Shown here piece by piece: positions 36,623 through 45,669 of a stretch of 64,000 bases of DNA (the stretch's first letter is position 1; every line of letters begins with the position of its first letter). The translations under genes were made by a program, and so were the position numbers. Where the stretch lies: NCBI RefSeq assembly GCF_024809975.1, contig NZ_JANUDY010000011.1, positions 62,001 through 126,000 on the forward strand. The letters run 5' to 3'. Source of the DNA: Comamonas sp. BIGb0152 (GTDB lineage: Bacteria > Pseudomonadota > Gammaproteobacteria > Burkholderiales > Burkholderiaceae_C). A model generated the notes under the pieces. It saw only the letters and a list, made by a program, of their open reading frames with translations, searched no databases and had not been told where the DNA came from.

Positions 36623-37372
36623 TTAACCCAAAGTCCAAGCGTCTTCCCAGATATATTCCAGGGTTACAAAAGGAAGGCGACCATTGTCAAAAATGACATT
36701 CTCCGCCACATTATTAACAGTTACATTGACTCGGGGCCGCATCAAGGTGAATAAAGCATTACCCCAAGTCCCATGCAGGTTGTGAAGCCGGATGCGTGTG
36801 CCAATCTCAGGGCGATCAGGCAGCACGCGCGAGTAGGCACTTACCGTGTAAAGCGAATAGCTGGTACTACCTTGGAGCATCTGTCCGTTGTTCCCCACAG
36901 CAGAATGCTCCGTCCGCCAAATATCGTGATCACGGAGCGTGACCGTCCCCCGCTTGCCGTTGATTTGGTTAACTACGCTGTCAGTGATCCCATAGCCGGC
37001 CAGGGTGGTGGCAGCCTCAGCCAAACCAGCCACAACACCTGTTCGCCCGTTGACGGATGCTACGGGGCCTACCTTGATGGCTTCGAGGGCTTCGCTCACA
37101 TCATTGACTGCGTGATCCACAGCAATGCGGCTGGCATTGGCATTGCTGGCAGATTGCTCCGCAGCAGCCGCAGCATCCTGTGCCTCTTGTGCTTTGGTCT
37201 GTGCCCATTCGGCATTGGTATTAACCTGCCCTAATGTGGTATTGAACGCCACCCGCTGCGGCTCATATGAAGCCGCCAGCGCAAAGGCCTTGGTGCTGAA
37301 ACTCACACGGTCATCCGTGGGCTGTGGCGCTGGGGGATAGGCGGGAATAGGGGTTAGAACGACTAAAGGCAT
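36623..37372 (-). CDS. Phage tail fibre protein
   Basis: The 249-residue protein has an N-terminal adapter (PLVVLTPIPAYPPAPQPTDD and SFSTKAFALAASY), a short Ala-rich coiled coil, the fibre repeat SVNGRTGVV and INGKRGTVTL, the shaft motif AATTLAGYGITDS, and a unique distal domain likely to bind the host. The start ATG 37372 shares bases with the previous stop (TGATG) and has GAGGAGG upstream. Confidence 0.78.
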   Translation of the reverse strand: MPLVVLTPIPAYPPAPQPTDDRVSFSTKAFALAASYEPQRVAFNTTLGQVNTNAEWAQTKAQEAQDAAAAAEQSASNANASRIAVDHAVNDVSEALEAIKVGPVASVNGRTGVVAGLAEAATTLAGYGITDSVVNQINGKRGTVTLRDHDIWRTEHSAVGNNGQMLQGSTSYSLYTVSAYSRVLPDRPEIGTRIRLHNLHGTWGNALFTLMRPRVNVTVNNVAENVIFDNGRLPFVTLEYIWEDAWTLG

Positions 37373-38268
37373 CACACCTCCTCAAGTTGAATTGCAAACA
37401 TCGAGTAGTCGTGGTACTCGATAGCGACTGACCAATCCTTGGCGATACCAAATACGTTCAGAGCCTCAATGTCTTGAGAGCCCAGGAACAGAATGGGCTT
37501 GGCCCGGTTCTTGGTCATGTAGTTTTTGATGGCCATGATTTCTGCGCGCCGGATGGGCACAGACATATCCGCCCATCCGATGTAGGTGCGCTCGACCAGC
37601 ACACGGTTGCCGAACTCATCGAGCTCTTTGCGGGAAAAATCCTGGATACCCACCGAGGCCCCGATCTCGACACCCAGGCCCCACTCCTTGGCATTGCCGA
37701 GGATGAGGTTGCCGACCTCCATATCGGTCGTACCGACGAAGTCCACCAGCACATCCGCTTGCGGGAATGCCGGCAGCCCGGTAAAGAGGCCCAGCACACC
37801 CGTTGGTGTCCACTCGCCAAAGTGCCATTCCCACCAATCGGCGGTCTCTGGCGCAAGGCCAACGGTGAGCGCCTTGTCATAGACGGTGCCGTAAGTCGGG
37901 TCCAGCACGCGCACCCGAACGGAGTGCACATCGGTCATGCCCATGGCACATACGGCATCCACCGCACGCCCAAATCGGAAGCGGTAGGACGCCGTCGCAT
38001 TGAACTTGGAGCTCTGCGACGTGCGCCCATTAAAAAGGGCCCACGTATTGGTGGGCCCGACTTTGATCCAGAGCGTTGGGTTGTCCGGCGGCGGAATGCT
38101 GTCGTTGATATCCGCCCCGGCTTGGTAGACCAGATGCTGGTAGCGCACCCTAGCACCTGCGGGCCAGGCGCCGGCCGCCCAGGCCGCAGCTGTGTCTTCC
38201 ACGGGCGGTTGCGCAACGATCACGCCATCGCTGATCTCCAGCGGGCTGACGGTTCTCAATCCTGTCAT
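37372..38268 (-). CDS. Phage tail protein with carbohydrate-binding-like N-terminus
   Basis: The 298-residue protein follows the tape measure gene with an ATGA overlap. The N-terminal third (AWPAGARVRYQHLVYQAGAD...LWIKVGPTNTW) resembles small carbohydrate-binding modules in tail proteins. The C-terminal half has VGIQDFSRKELDEFGNRVLV and LGSQDIEALNVFGIAKDW. Similar proteins lie directly after tape measure genes in several beta-proteobacterial siphophages, so it may be a distal tail or baseplate-like component. It takes the place where lambda would have tail-tip genes. Confidence 0.62.
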   Translation of the reverse strand: MTGLRTVSPLEISDGVIVAQPPVEDTAAAWAAGAWPAGARVRYQHLVYQAGADINDSIPPPDNPTLWIKVGPTNTWALFNGRTSQSSKFNATASYRFRFGRAVDAVCAMGMTDVHSVRVRVLDPTYGTVYDKALTVGLAPETADWWEWHFGEWTPTGVLGLFTGLPAFPQADVLVDFVGTTDMEVGNLILGNAKEWGLGVEIGASVGIQDFSRKELDEFGNRVLVERTYIGWADMSVPIRRAEIMAIKNYMTKNRAKPILFLGSQDIEALNVFGIAKDWSVAIEYHDYSMFAIQLEEV

Positions 38269-41200
38269 GCGTTTTCCTCCTGTGTACGTGTTGCAGGCAT
38301 TCCATCGGCATCCCACATGCGCAGCGTCTTGTTGAGTTGCTGCACGGCAGGCACGACGACCGTGGCCTCGGCCTTGCGGTTGGCGTCGTGGTTGTCGAGT
38401 GCCAAGCGCAGGGCCCGCACTTCCGCCACCAACACCGGGTTGTCGCTCGAAGCCTGCAGCGCGCTGAGCAAAGCAGTGTTGCCACTCGCCTGGACCACGC
38501 GCCCTGCAGTCGCAGCGCCCACCTCTGCGGTTTTCACATCGCCGATATCGACGCCGTATTTATTGGCCAGGAAGTTCCTCGTATCGGCCAACGATGCCAG
38601 CCAGGCCGACTGCTTGAGCAAGACATCGGCCTGAGACATTGCACTGGCTTTTGCTAGCTCTTCCAGCGCCTGGATGATCGAAGGCAGTTCTGCGGCGGCG
38701 TCCTGGTCTCCAGATCTGGCTTGAGCAGTCTTGATTGCGAACATGGACTCGTAGTACGCAGCACCCTTGTCTTCTGTCGCACCCAGCAACTCTCCACGCA
38801 GGCGCTTCATCTCATTGCTCATGGTGTCAATCAACTTGGACCACTCATCCCTCAGCTTTTCAGCAGCCTTCGCTGCGGCTTCCGCTGCCGAAGTCGACGA
38901 TTCATAGGCTTTGGTGACCTGCTGAACAGCAGGGCGATAGGTGGACATCTTTGGAATGACGCCACCGACGTCATTACCAATATCGCGAATGAGCGCAATC
39001 GTGTCGTCCATCATGGACTTGAACGCTTCATCACTCAAAAGCGCTTTCAGCGCTGCTGCTGCAGCCCTGGCGTTGGCCATCATCGAATCAATCGCTGCAC
39101 CACTCACCAAGCCCGACACAGCGGAGCCCGTCATCGCCGCAGTCACCACTGGTGTGATGACGCCATCAATGATGGAAGACATGATGGTATTGATCGCCTG
39201 CCCATAAATGGCTTGCTCAAAGCCGACAGCAATCGTGTCTGCCAACCATTCTCCGGCTTGTGCACCCCGACCCTCGTTGATCTCGTTGATGAAGCCATCG
39301 ACCAGGCCATCCATGGACAGCCCCAACGTTGACAGCGTCTCCTCGCGGATCTGCTGAATCTCCTGCAGCTTCGCAACAAGCGCGTTAGTGCCGTCCTCCA
39401 AGCTCGCAGTTACCGCATCAACGCCATTGGCAAAATCATCCGCAAACTGCAGCAGCCAAGCGAGCAACTCCTCGTCCTTGTCCGCAATCGCTTTGTCAAC
39501 CAGGGCGCGGTACTTCTTCTTTGCATCCACATCGCCAACACGCAGGTCCAGCTCGCGCTCTTCCATACCGTCGTTGGCCACCTTGGTCGCACGGCTTCGC
39601 TTCTCGTCATCGCTGTAATACAGATCGTAATAAGTGCTTGCGGCCTGTGTCAGCGCATCCATGCTGCCAACCGCATCCACCAGCTTGCTGGCCCAGTCAC
39701 CTGCAGAGAGCGAACCCTCCAGCAACGTGGAGCCAAACAGTTCAAAGATCTGGTTGACGCCGACCAGGCTGGATGACATGCGGGTCAAGGCATCAACTGC
39801 CGTCTCACCCGTGCGCACATACTCGCTCATCACGAAGATCTGCTCGGTAACCGTCTCCGTCACCTGGCGGCCGACACGAGCCCATTGCTCGGTGTCACCA
39901 TCGCCGGCAACTTGCACGTTGTCCCACACCATGCGGGTCACTTCGCTGGTCTGCTCCTGCCAGCTGCCGAGCACACTGCGTGCCAGCTCTTCATTGGCCT
40001 GCGCGAGCGCCTGCTGGATCTTGGCCGATGCTTCCTCTTGCGACAGGCCCGTCAACTGCAAGCCCTTGCCGCCCGTGTCCGGATGGATCTCATCCAGCCC
40101 CAGCGCCACCTTCATGGCCCGGATTGCGTCTCCATTCAGCCCCAGGGTATCGGCCTTTTTGGCCGTGTCCTCCCGCATGTCCTTGAAGGCATCCTGCAGC
40201 ACCTTGATGGGGCCTTTGGAGCCTTCAATGGCTGTACCGTAGTTCTCTTTGAGCATCTCGACGCGCGAATACAGCTGCTGCAGTTGGCGCTCGCGGTAGC
40301 CGTTCTCCTTCGCATCCGGATTCGCAGCGATCTGCCCTTGAAGCGTTTCGATCTGCGCATTGGCCTTCTCGATCTCCTTCTCGGCTGCCAGGTAACGGTA
40401 CTTGGGTCCACCAAACAGGCTGCCACTTTCGCGCATCAGCTGGTAGCCATACATGTCACCACCAAGCTCACCCATGAGGCCGCTACCGACCTGCTTTTCT
40501 TCCTTGAACATGCCGCCCAGGTAGGCGGCAGCCATGACCACGGCAGCCATCGTGCCCACTGTGCCCCAAGTGCCCATGGCAGTGCTGCCGGGCGCCGCGG
40601 CCCCCACGCCTCCCGCCACTGGCGTGGTCACTGCACCTGAAGCTTGAATTCCAGCAGCGCTCCACGGGGCACTTCCACCCAAACCAACCATATTGGCCAC
40701 ATAGCGTGACCCTTGGCCAAGAAGTCCTTCACCGGTATAAAGGTTGTAGCCTGATGATCCCGCGCTTAGCAAGTTTGTCAGGCCACCACCGCTTGCTCCG
40801 GAACCTGCCCCTCCACCAAACAAGCCAGCGAGCCAACCGACTCCGCTGTTAATCATGCCTGTGATATTCGCGCCAATGTTCATCACAAACTTCTGCGCGA
40901 ATGCCTTGTACAAAGCATCAGAAATGGAAGTCAGTACGGTCGTCTTCAAAGACTTGCCCAAGTTCTTCAGACCCTGAGCGCCGTTATTGAGAAAGTCGGC
41001 GAATCCCTGGCGGACGACATCTCCATACTTGCTCGCTTGCTGCGTAACGTATTGATCCTGAATGCGCGCCAACTCCGTCTGCAGCTTAGTCTCCGCGGCG
41101 ATTCGCGCCTGGGAGATCAGATCAGCCTCGTTGATCGCGTTCTGTTCTCCGTTGGAATCGTAAGAATTCTTCTTGATCTGCTCAATCTCACGCGCAAGCT

Positions 41201-43403
41201 GCAGCTCCGCCTTTCGCACAGCCAGCAGTTTCTGGCGTTGGCTCTCTTCCACGCCCAGCAGGGACATGCTGTACTGCTGCAGTTGGTATTCTTCTTGGGC
41301 AGTTTTAAGCTGTTCAGCGTACTTGCTGTTGGCCTCCAGGTATGCACCCTCTTTCAGCGATTTCACATAGCGCTCGTGCTCGCTGGCCAGCTTTTCCAAG
41401 TTATCGATGACCTCTGGCTTCCAAGGCACCCCACTTTTACTATCGGCCTCTGACCTTGCGTTCTCCATCGCCTTTTCAGCGACGGCAATCTTGGATTTCC
41501 CGAAGCTGGCATTCGCCTCTTCCTGCTTGTTCGCCAGTTCGCCGACTGCACTAGCCGACTTTTTCACATCCTCTATATATTTGAGATAGCTCTTGCTCGC
41601 TTCATCCTGAACCTGGATTTGCTTTTCCAGTTCAACCCGACCTTGTTGGGCTGTCTGGTAGCGCTGGGCCTCGACCAGTTGCCCCTCCAAGTTAGCCTTG
41701 GTTCGCCGATCTGTTGCGTCAGCAATTTCGGCTTGAAGGTCGCCGACCAATTTATCTGCATTTCCTGTTTCTTGAGCGCCCTCCGCACGCTGCTGCAAGC
41801 GCTTGATCAGGTCCTCTTCAGCTTGAGTGCGAGCACGAATGTCAGCGATCGCCTTATCTTGCTGACTAGGACCGCTAGCGACACTGCCCTGACTCTCATA
41901 CCCTTTGAGAACCGAAGCTTTCATCTCATCGCTGAGTGGAGATCCAAGTCTCTTCTCCCAGTCTTTGATCTCAAGTTGAGCCTTCTGAGCGGTAGTGCCA
42001 AACTGTCTCAGCCATTCGACGTTCTCCGCAATCACACCACCATAGATCTTGACTGGCTCGGGATTCCATGCGGCGGGGTTGGGTGCGTTATCACCGTATT
42101 GTTCGGTATTGATCATCCCCATGACGATCTCACGCTGACGCTCCAGATTTGCAATTTGCGTGTTGACAATGGCGATGTCATCACGGAAATAAAGATCCTT
42201 GAACCAGCTCCCGCTGTGAGCCGCTAGCTGCTCTTTGAGGGCCTTCAGTTTGGTCTCGTACTCTATTAACGCCGTTTCGGGATTATTGAGCTTATCGCCT
42301 CCCATCCACGCGCCTGCAATATCGCCCTTAGCCAACTGAGCCAACGTATTCACTAAGCGAACTGCGACGGTTGTAGTGGCCGCCATGAGCGCAATGATTG
42401 CCTCGAAGGCCTGCTTAGTTTCAGCAGAGGACAGGGTATTGGATAGTGCATTTACGCTATCCCTCAGCCCGTCAATATTCCCCCCCTCCCCAATCATCAG
42501 ATCAGTTAATGTGTTCTTTAGGTTTTCCAGCGCGCCACCCAAGGTATCCCTTGCTGCAGCTGCTGCACCACCGTATGACGCTTGAAGGGCATCCAAGACA
42601 ACAGCTTGAGCCGCACTGACCTGGCCAGTGGCCTCCAACTGTGCCACCATTTCCTTTTGTTGATCGGTGAAACGGACACCCTGCTGTGCCAGCGCTTTGA
42701 GGCCTTCAGAAGGGGTATTCAACGCCTGGCCAATGGTCTCTGCAGAGCTGGTCACCGACGTACCCATCCGCGAGGACATATCCATCACGGCTTGCATGGC
42801 CTGCGGGAACTGCTGCCCGACCACATTGGAATAGTCCAACAGGCGCGTTTGCGCCTGGGTGATCTCTCCGGTAGAGAAGACGCTCGACTTCGACAGCGAT
42901 GCAGCCATGCCGTTGAGTCGCTCCTGCGACCAGCCCGCGGTTTCGCCGGTGGACTTCAACACGGCGGCAAGCTGGGCCTGCTGCTTCTCCGCGTTGATGG
43001 TTTCCGTGATGAACTTGCCAAAGAACGCGGGGGCCCCTTGCGCCAGGAGACCGAACACCACCTTGGTGGACTCGGCCCAGCGCTTGGCTGAGCCGTTGGC
43101 ACTCTCTTGCTCCTTCTGCACATTTGCCAGATCCTGGGTGTAGGTACTCAGGGCAAGCTGGCTCGTTTGCCGCAGCTGCACAAAGGTTTCGGAAAAGCGC
43201 TGGGTATCCCGGATCCCAACCTGGATCACCGATGACTGGCTCTGAAAGGCCGAGGTCATCAGCTGAAACGATTGTGCGGAATGACTAGAGCCGGCCTCAA
43301 CCGAACTCCAGAAGTTCTGAATGCTGTTGATGGCCTCATGGACACCCAACTGGAGGTCCGAGAGGTCAACACCAATCTTGATATTTTTTTCTAGATCAGC
43401 CAT
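38265..43403 (-). CDS. Phage tail tape measure protein
   Basis: The largest gene of the element encodes 1712 residues. It is mostly alpha-helical with long coiled-coil stretches (TQAEEDLIKRLQQRAEGAQE), a Gly-rich membrane-active segment (GWLAGLFGGGAGSGASGGG) and a C-terminal helix EVRALRLALDNHDANRK. At about 1.5 Angstrom per residue it would set a long tail of roughly 250 nm. The middle (about 41.0-42.6 kb) is visibly less GC-rich than the ends, suggesting mosaic recombination. ATG 43403 (MADLEKNIKIGVDLSD) is chosen; its ribosome site is weak. Confidence 0.9.
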   Translation of the reverse strand: MADLEKNIKIGVDLSDLQLGVHEAINSIQNFWSSVEAGSSHSAQSFQLMTSAFQSQSSVIQVGIRDTQRFSETFVQLRQTSQLALSTYTQDLANVQKEQESANGSAKRWAESTKVVFGLLAQGAPAFFGKFITETINAEKQQAQLAAVLKSTGETAGWSQERLNGMAASLSKSSVFSTGEITQAQTRLLDYSNVVGQQFPQAMQAVMDMSSRMGTSVTSSAETIGQALNTPSEGLKALAQQGVRFTDQQKEMVAQLEATGQVSAAQAVVLDALQASYGGAAAAARDTLGGALENLKNTLTDLMIGEGGNIDGLRDSVNALSNTLSSAETKQAFEAIIALMAATTTVAVRLVNTLAQLAKGDIAGAWMGGDKLNNPETALIEYETKLKALKEQLAAHSGSWFKDLYFRDDIAIVNTQIANLERQREIVMGMINTEQYGDNAPNPAAWNPEPVKIYGGVIAENVEWLRQFGTTAQKAQLEIKDWEKRLGSPLSDEMKASVLKGYESQGSVASGPSQQDKAIADIRARTQAEEDLIKRLQQRAEGAQETGNADKLVGDLQAEIADATDRRTKANLEGQLVEAQRYQTAQQGRVELEKQIQVQDEASKSYLKYIEDVKKSASAVGELANKQEEANASFGKSKIAVAEKAMENARSEADSKSGVPWKPEVIDNLEKLASEHERYVKSLKEGAYLEANSKYAEQLKTAQEEYQLQQYSMSLLGVEESQRQKLLAVRKAELQLAREIEQIKKNSYDSNGEQNAINEADLISQARIAAETKLQTELARIQDQYVTQQASKYGDVVRQGFADFLNNGAQGLKNLGKSLKTTVLTSISDALYKAFAQKFVMNIGANITGMINSGVGWLAGLFGGGAGSGASGGGLTNLLSAGSSGYNLYTGEGLLGQGSRYVANMVGLGGSAPWSAAGIQASGAVTTPVAGGVGAAAPGSTAMGTWGTVGTMAAVVMAAAYLGGMFKEEKQVGSGLMGELGGDMYGYQLMRESGSLFGGPKYRYLAAEKEIEKANAQIETLQGQIAANPDAKENGYRERQLQQLYSRVEMLKENYGTAIEGSKGPIKVLQDAFKDMREDTAKKADTLGLNGDAIRAMKVALGLDEIHPDTGGKGLQLTGLSQEEASAKIQQALAQANEELARSVLGSWQEQTSEVTRMVWDNVQVAGDGDTEQWARVGRQVTETVTEQIFVMSEYVRTGETAVDALTRMSSSLVGVNQIFELFGSTLLEGSLSAGDWASKLVDAVGSMDALTQAASTYYDLYYSDDEKRSRATKVANDGMEERELDLRVGDVDAKKKYRALVDKAIADKDEELLAWLLQFADDFANGVDAVTASLEDGTNALVAKLQEIQQIREETLSTLGLSMDGLVDGFINEINEGRGAQAGEWLADTIAVGFEQAIYGQAINTIMSSIIDGVITPVVTAAMTGSAVSGLVSGAAIDSMMANARAAAAALKALLSDEAFKSMMDDTIALIRDIGNDVGGVIPKMSTYRPAVQQVTKAYESSTSAAEAAAKAAEKLRDEWSKLIDTMSNEMKRLRGELLGATEDKGAAYYESMFAIKTAQARSGDQDAAAELPSIIQALEELAKASAMSQADVLLKQSAWLASLADTRNFLANKYGVDIGDVKTAEVGAATAGRVVQASGNTALLSALQASSDNPVLVAEVRALRLALDNHDANRKAEATVVVPAVQQLNKTLRMWDADGMPATRTQEENA

Positions 43404-43467
43404 AGCAGCACCAATAGAAATGGCCCGCCGAGGCGAGCGTAGAAAAAGAGAAGCCCACCGAGGTGGG

Positions 43468-43809
43468 CTATTTCTGGCGGGATCGCTCCTGTGCTTCCCT
43501 GCGCGTTTGCAACGCTTCAAGCGCGCCACGCTCCAGCAAGCCCACTTCACGCATCACCTGGTTGCGCTTGCGCTTTTTGATGCCCTCGGCATCCAGCCAG
43601 GTGTAGATCACGTTGTAGTCCAGGGCGTAGATACCGCCCATGCCTGCGCGCCACTGGCTGGCGTTGTCGATGAAACAGCGGTAGGCCAGTTCATGGTCGG
43701 GGTAGCACACCAGGGGCTCGCGTTCCTTGATCATCTCGGAAGGAAAGCCCATGGCCACCAGTTGCTGGGGACTGGACCGTTCGCCAAACAGCGCACGGCC
43801 CAGCTCCAT
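43468..43809 (-). CDS. Phage tail assembly chaperone T part (DUF1799-like)
   Basis: The 113-residue frame has an ATG that overlaps the upstream chaperone stop (TGATG). The core IYALDYNVIYTWLDAEGI resembles DUF1799 proteins found between tail tube and tape measure genes. It is probably made mainly as the C-terminal half of a G-T fusion through -1 frameshifting, as in lambda. It should load tail tube subunits around the tape measure protein. A hairpin with T-rich tail follows its stop (43453-43468). Confidence 0.72.
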   Translation of the reverse strand: MELGRALFGERSSPQQLVAMGFPSEMIKEREPLVCYPDHELAYRCFIDNASQWRAGMGGIYALDYNVIYTWLDAEGIKKRKRNQVMREVGLLERGALEALQTRREAQERSRQK

Positions 43810-44192
43810 CAGTTTTTTGTCTTGGCGCCCGAGTGAGCCTGGAAGAAGCCAGTCACGATCGCGCCAAAGGCGAAGGCATGGGTCACAAAGAACTGCGTGA
43901 TGTTCTCGACGCTGAATTCATCACTGAACTCCCAGGCCGACACAATCTTCATCACCAGCTTGGCCTGGTCGACCCGCATGTCCTTCTCTTGCTCATCGCT
44001 GAGAGGGGCCTCGGCCGTCGCCTTGTACTTGTCCTGCAAGGCAGTGAATTCGGCGGACAGCGCCTTCATGGCCTCGGTGTCATGGAAGCGAAAGGTCAGG
44101 CCCAGGGGCTGCGGACCTTTGCCTGCAACGGGCACATCGGCAGTGCCTTTGAAGGTGGGAGTAGGTGCAAACGATGCGAGAGACTTCGCCAT
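43468..44192 (-). CDS. Predicted G-T tail chaperone fusion by programmed -1 frameshift
   Basis: Slipping at AAAAAAC (43818-43812) moves ribosomes from the G frame into the T frame right at the G stop codon. The product would be about 241 residues: all 127 sense codons of G, then 114 residues starting with Leu-Met-Glu-Leu. Evidence is the correctly phased slippery heptamer, the 8-nt spacer and a 9-bp hairpin. In lambda the G to G-T ratio is essential for tail assembly. Confidence 0.75.
43772..43818 (-). promoter_or_regulatory. -1 ribosomal frameshift signal (A AAA AAC plus hairpin)
   Basis: The G frame reads ACA AAA AAC TGA. The heptamer A-AAA-AAC at 43818-43812 has exactly the X-XXY-YYZ phase. 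After an 8-nt spacer, CTGGGCCGT (43803-43795) pairs with ACGGTCCAG (43780-43772), eight Watson-Crick pairs and one G-U, around a 14-nt loop. This is the textbook layout. Confidence 0.85.
43809..44192 (-). CDS. Phage tail assembly chaperone G part
   Basis: The 127-residue protein begins MAKSLASFAPTPTFKGTADV and carries acidic helices (LSDEQEKDMRVDQAKLVMKI). It ends in the slippery run KTKN followed by TGA. Position between major tail protein and tape measure, size, and the frameshift site fit the G chaperone. AAGGA precedes the ATG. A terminator-like hairpin separates it from the major tail gene, which may lower chaperone output relative to the tube protein. Confidence 0.75.
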   Translation of the reverse strand: MAKSLASFAPTPTFKGTADVPVAGKGPQPLGLTFRFHDTEAMKALSAEFTALQDKYKATAEAPLSDEQEKDMRVDQAKLVMKIVSAWEFSDEFSVENITQFFVTHAFAFGAIVTGFFQAHSGAKTKN

Positions 44193-44215
44193 GATGAATT
44201 TCCTTCTTCTAAAAC

Positions 44216-44248
44216 AAAAAAAGCCCGTACAGGTGCTACCTGACGGGC
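44216..44248 (-). terminator. Partial terminator between major tail protein and chaperone G
   Basis: The stem GCCCGT-A-CAGGT/ACCTG-ACGGGC (one bulge) has an A-run on the left, giving a U-tract on the reverse strand. A second hairpin ACCCG-C-CTTGA/TCAAG-A-CGGGT lies at 44256-44281. Confidence 0.75.
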
Positions 44249-44291
44249 ATAGAAAACCCGCCTTGATCTTTCAAGACGGGTGGGGCGACCT

Positions 44292-44939
44292 TTACTTGTA
44301 GGTCTTGATGGGGCGCAGCATGGACAGGGTCAGCTTGCCGGTGGTCACTGCGTTGGAGGCCACCACGGGGGTTTCCTGCACACTGATGTAGCCATAGGCG
44401 TAGCTGATCGAGCCGCCGTTAGGCAGGGCCATGCGGATGGCCACCAGGCGGTTGGCGCGCGAGGCATTCACCGCCGCCTTGTAGCCCGGCAAGGTAGGAT
44501 CCCAGCCGAAGGTCAGCTCCCAGCTCATTGCCGAGCGGGTCGTGGGGATCTTGATGCCGTACTTTTGCGACAGCGGCGCGAATTCGGCGTACTGCTGCTC
44601 ACCACCGGTGGGGCTGATTTCGCTGACCTGCTGCAGCTCGGTCCAGCCGGTGATGGCACGGACGGTGCCGGCGCTCGAGCCGCCGGGGAACTGGATCAAA
44701 TCGGTGGTGTCCTCGTCTTCCAGCGTGATGGCACCCGTGGTGGCCGAGCCCACTCGCAAGATGGAGTCGTTCATATCCTCCCAGCCGGTGTTGAGCAGGA
44801 AAGGGTCCTTAGCGCTCAGGCCATGGGCCGCGGCTGCAATTACAGGAGGCGCTGCATTGGAGATGGTGGTCACCGAGACAGGAGCGCCAAATCCCGTCGA
44901 GATTGCGAAGCGGGTGCCGGTCGATACTTCATAAGCCAT
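44292..44939 (-). CDS. Phage major tail (tube) protein
   Basis: The 215-residue protein starts MAYEVSTGTRFAISTGFGAP after an AAAGG site. The order AAAHGLSAKDPFLLNTGWED, LEDEDTTDLIQFPGG and the C-terminal TTGKLTLSMLRPIKTYK fits beta-rich tail tube proteins of lambda-like siphophages. It polymerises around the tape measure. The frame stays open upstream to 45350, but that stretch contains a terminator hairpin and shows no protein-like features, so it is not included. Confidence 0.78.
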   Translation of the reverse strand: MAYEVSTGTRFAISTGFGAPVSVTTISNAAPPVIAAAAHGLSAKDPFLLNTGWEDMNDSILRVGSATTGAITLEDEDTTDLIQFPGGSSAGTVRAITGWTELQQVSEISPTGGEQQYAEFAPLSQKYGIKIPTTRSAMSWELTFGWDPTLPGYKAAVNASRANRLVAIRMALPNGGSISYAYGYISVQETPVVASNAVTTGKLTLSMLRPIKTYK

Positions 44940-45669
44940 GGTTGGGCCTTTCAAAAAAAAGAAAAATCCGTCAGCTGCATCGCAGCGCGGATCGGTTTCG
45001 CCCTCGTCGGGCACAAAAAAACCGCCTCTCGGCGGTATGCGGTGGTTTGAAGAGTCCCCACCACCCTTGACCGTTGACGGAACAAGGACTGCATGGGCTC
45101 TGTCTTGAATAATCGCAAGCGCTAGGCTGCTGGTGCATCGCTCAGGCCTGCGCAGCGCCTGCCCTGCGATAACTAAAAGGGCCAGCGCAATGGCCGGCCC
45201 CGGCATGGATGCCCCATCAGACAACCCTTGTGGGCTGGGGCTGCTGTTCGCTTCTTCAAGCACTGGGAAGCTCTCAGCAGGAGATACCGCACCGTCAAAC
45301 CACTCGGGTGCGGGCCGCGCTTGTTGCAGCTGACATGAAAAAACCCGCATGAGGCGGGCAAAGACGTTGAGATGACAAGACTGCTGAACACCAAGCCAGA
45401 ACGTAAGAATCCGGTGGTGGAGGCCGGCGGCCTACAGCGCATACTCCAAGCCCTGCTTGAGAAACAGCGGCCAGCAAACATATCCAAAAGCCAGAAACGC
45501 AAAAGCCCCGCACTGGGCGAGGCTTGGAGGGCTGGCGGCATAGCTCCGCCATCTAAGACCTTGCAATGCCGCAACAGCATTGCAAGTGGTTCAGGGTTGA
45601 GGCGGTTAGCGGGTGCCGCTTTTGCGTCTTTCGCATCACTGTCTAAACGATTACGAGAATACCACAGTT
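44940..45669. other. Hairpin-rich gap between Q-like gene and tail genes (missing head module)
   Basis: These 730 bp hold no gene I can support. Hairpins on the reverse strand lie at 45015-45036 (ACCGCC/GGCGGT with U-tract), 45344-45358 (CCCGC/GCGGG), 45504-45526, 45534-45550 (GGCGG/CCGCC) and 45560-45586 (CTTGCAATG/CATTGCAAG). In lambda-type phages the late promoter and terminator acted on by Q lie here. Head and terminase genes would be expected next but are absent. Confidence 0.6.
45015..45036 (-). terminator. Intrinsic terminator upstream of major tail gene
   Basis: The stem ACCGCC/GGCGGT with loop TCTC has a six-A run to its left, giving a reverse-strand U-tract, 75 bp before the major tail protein start. 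Confidence 0.7.

Noticed and set aside
44940..45350. An N-terminal extension of the major tail protein frame up to 45350
   Set aside because: The extension runs through a terminator hairpin, and the ATG at 44939 has its own ribosome site and family-like start.
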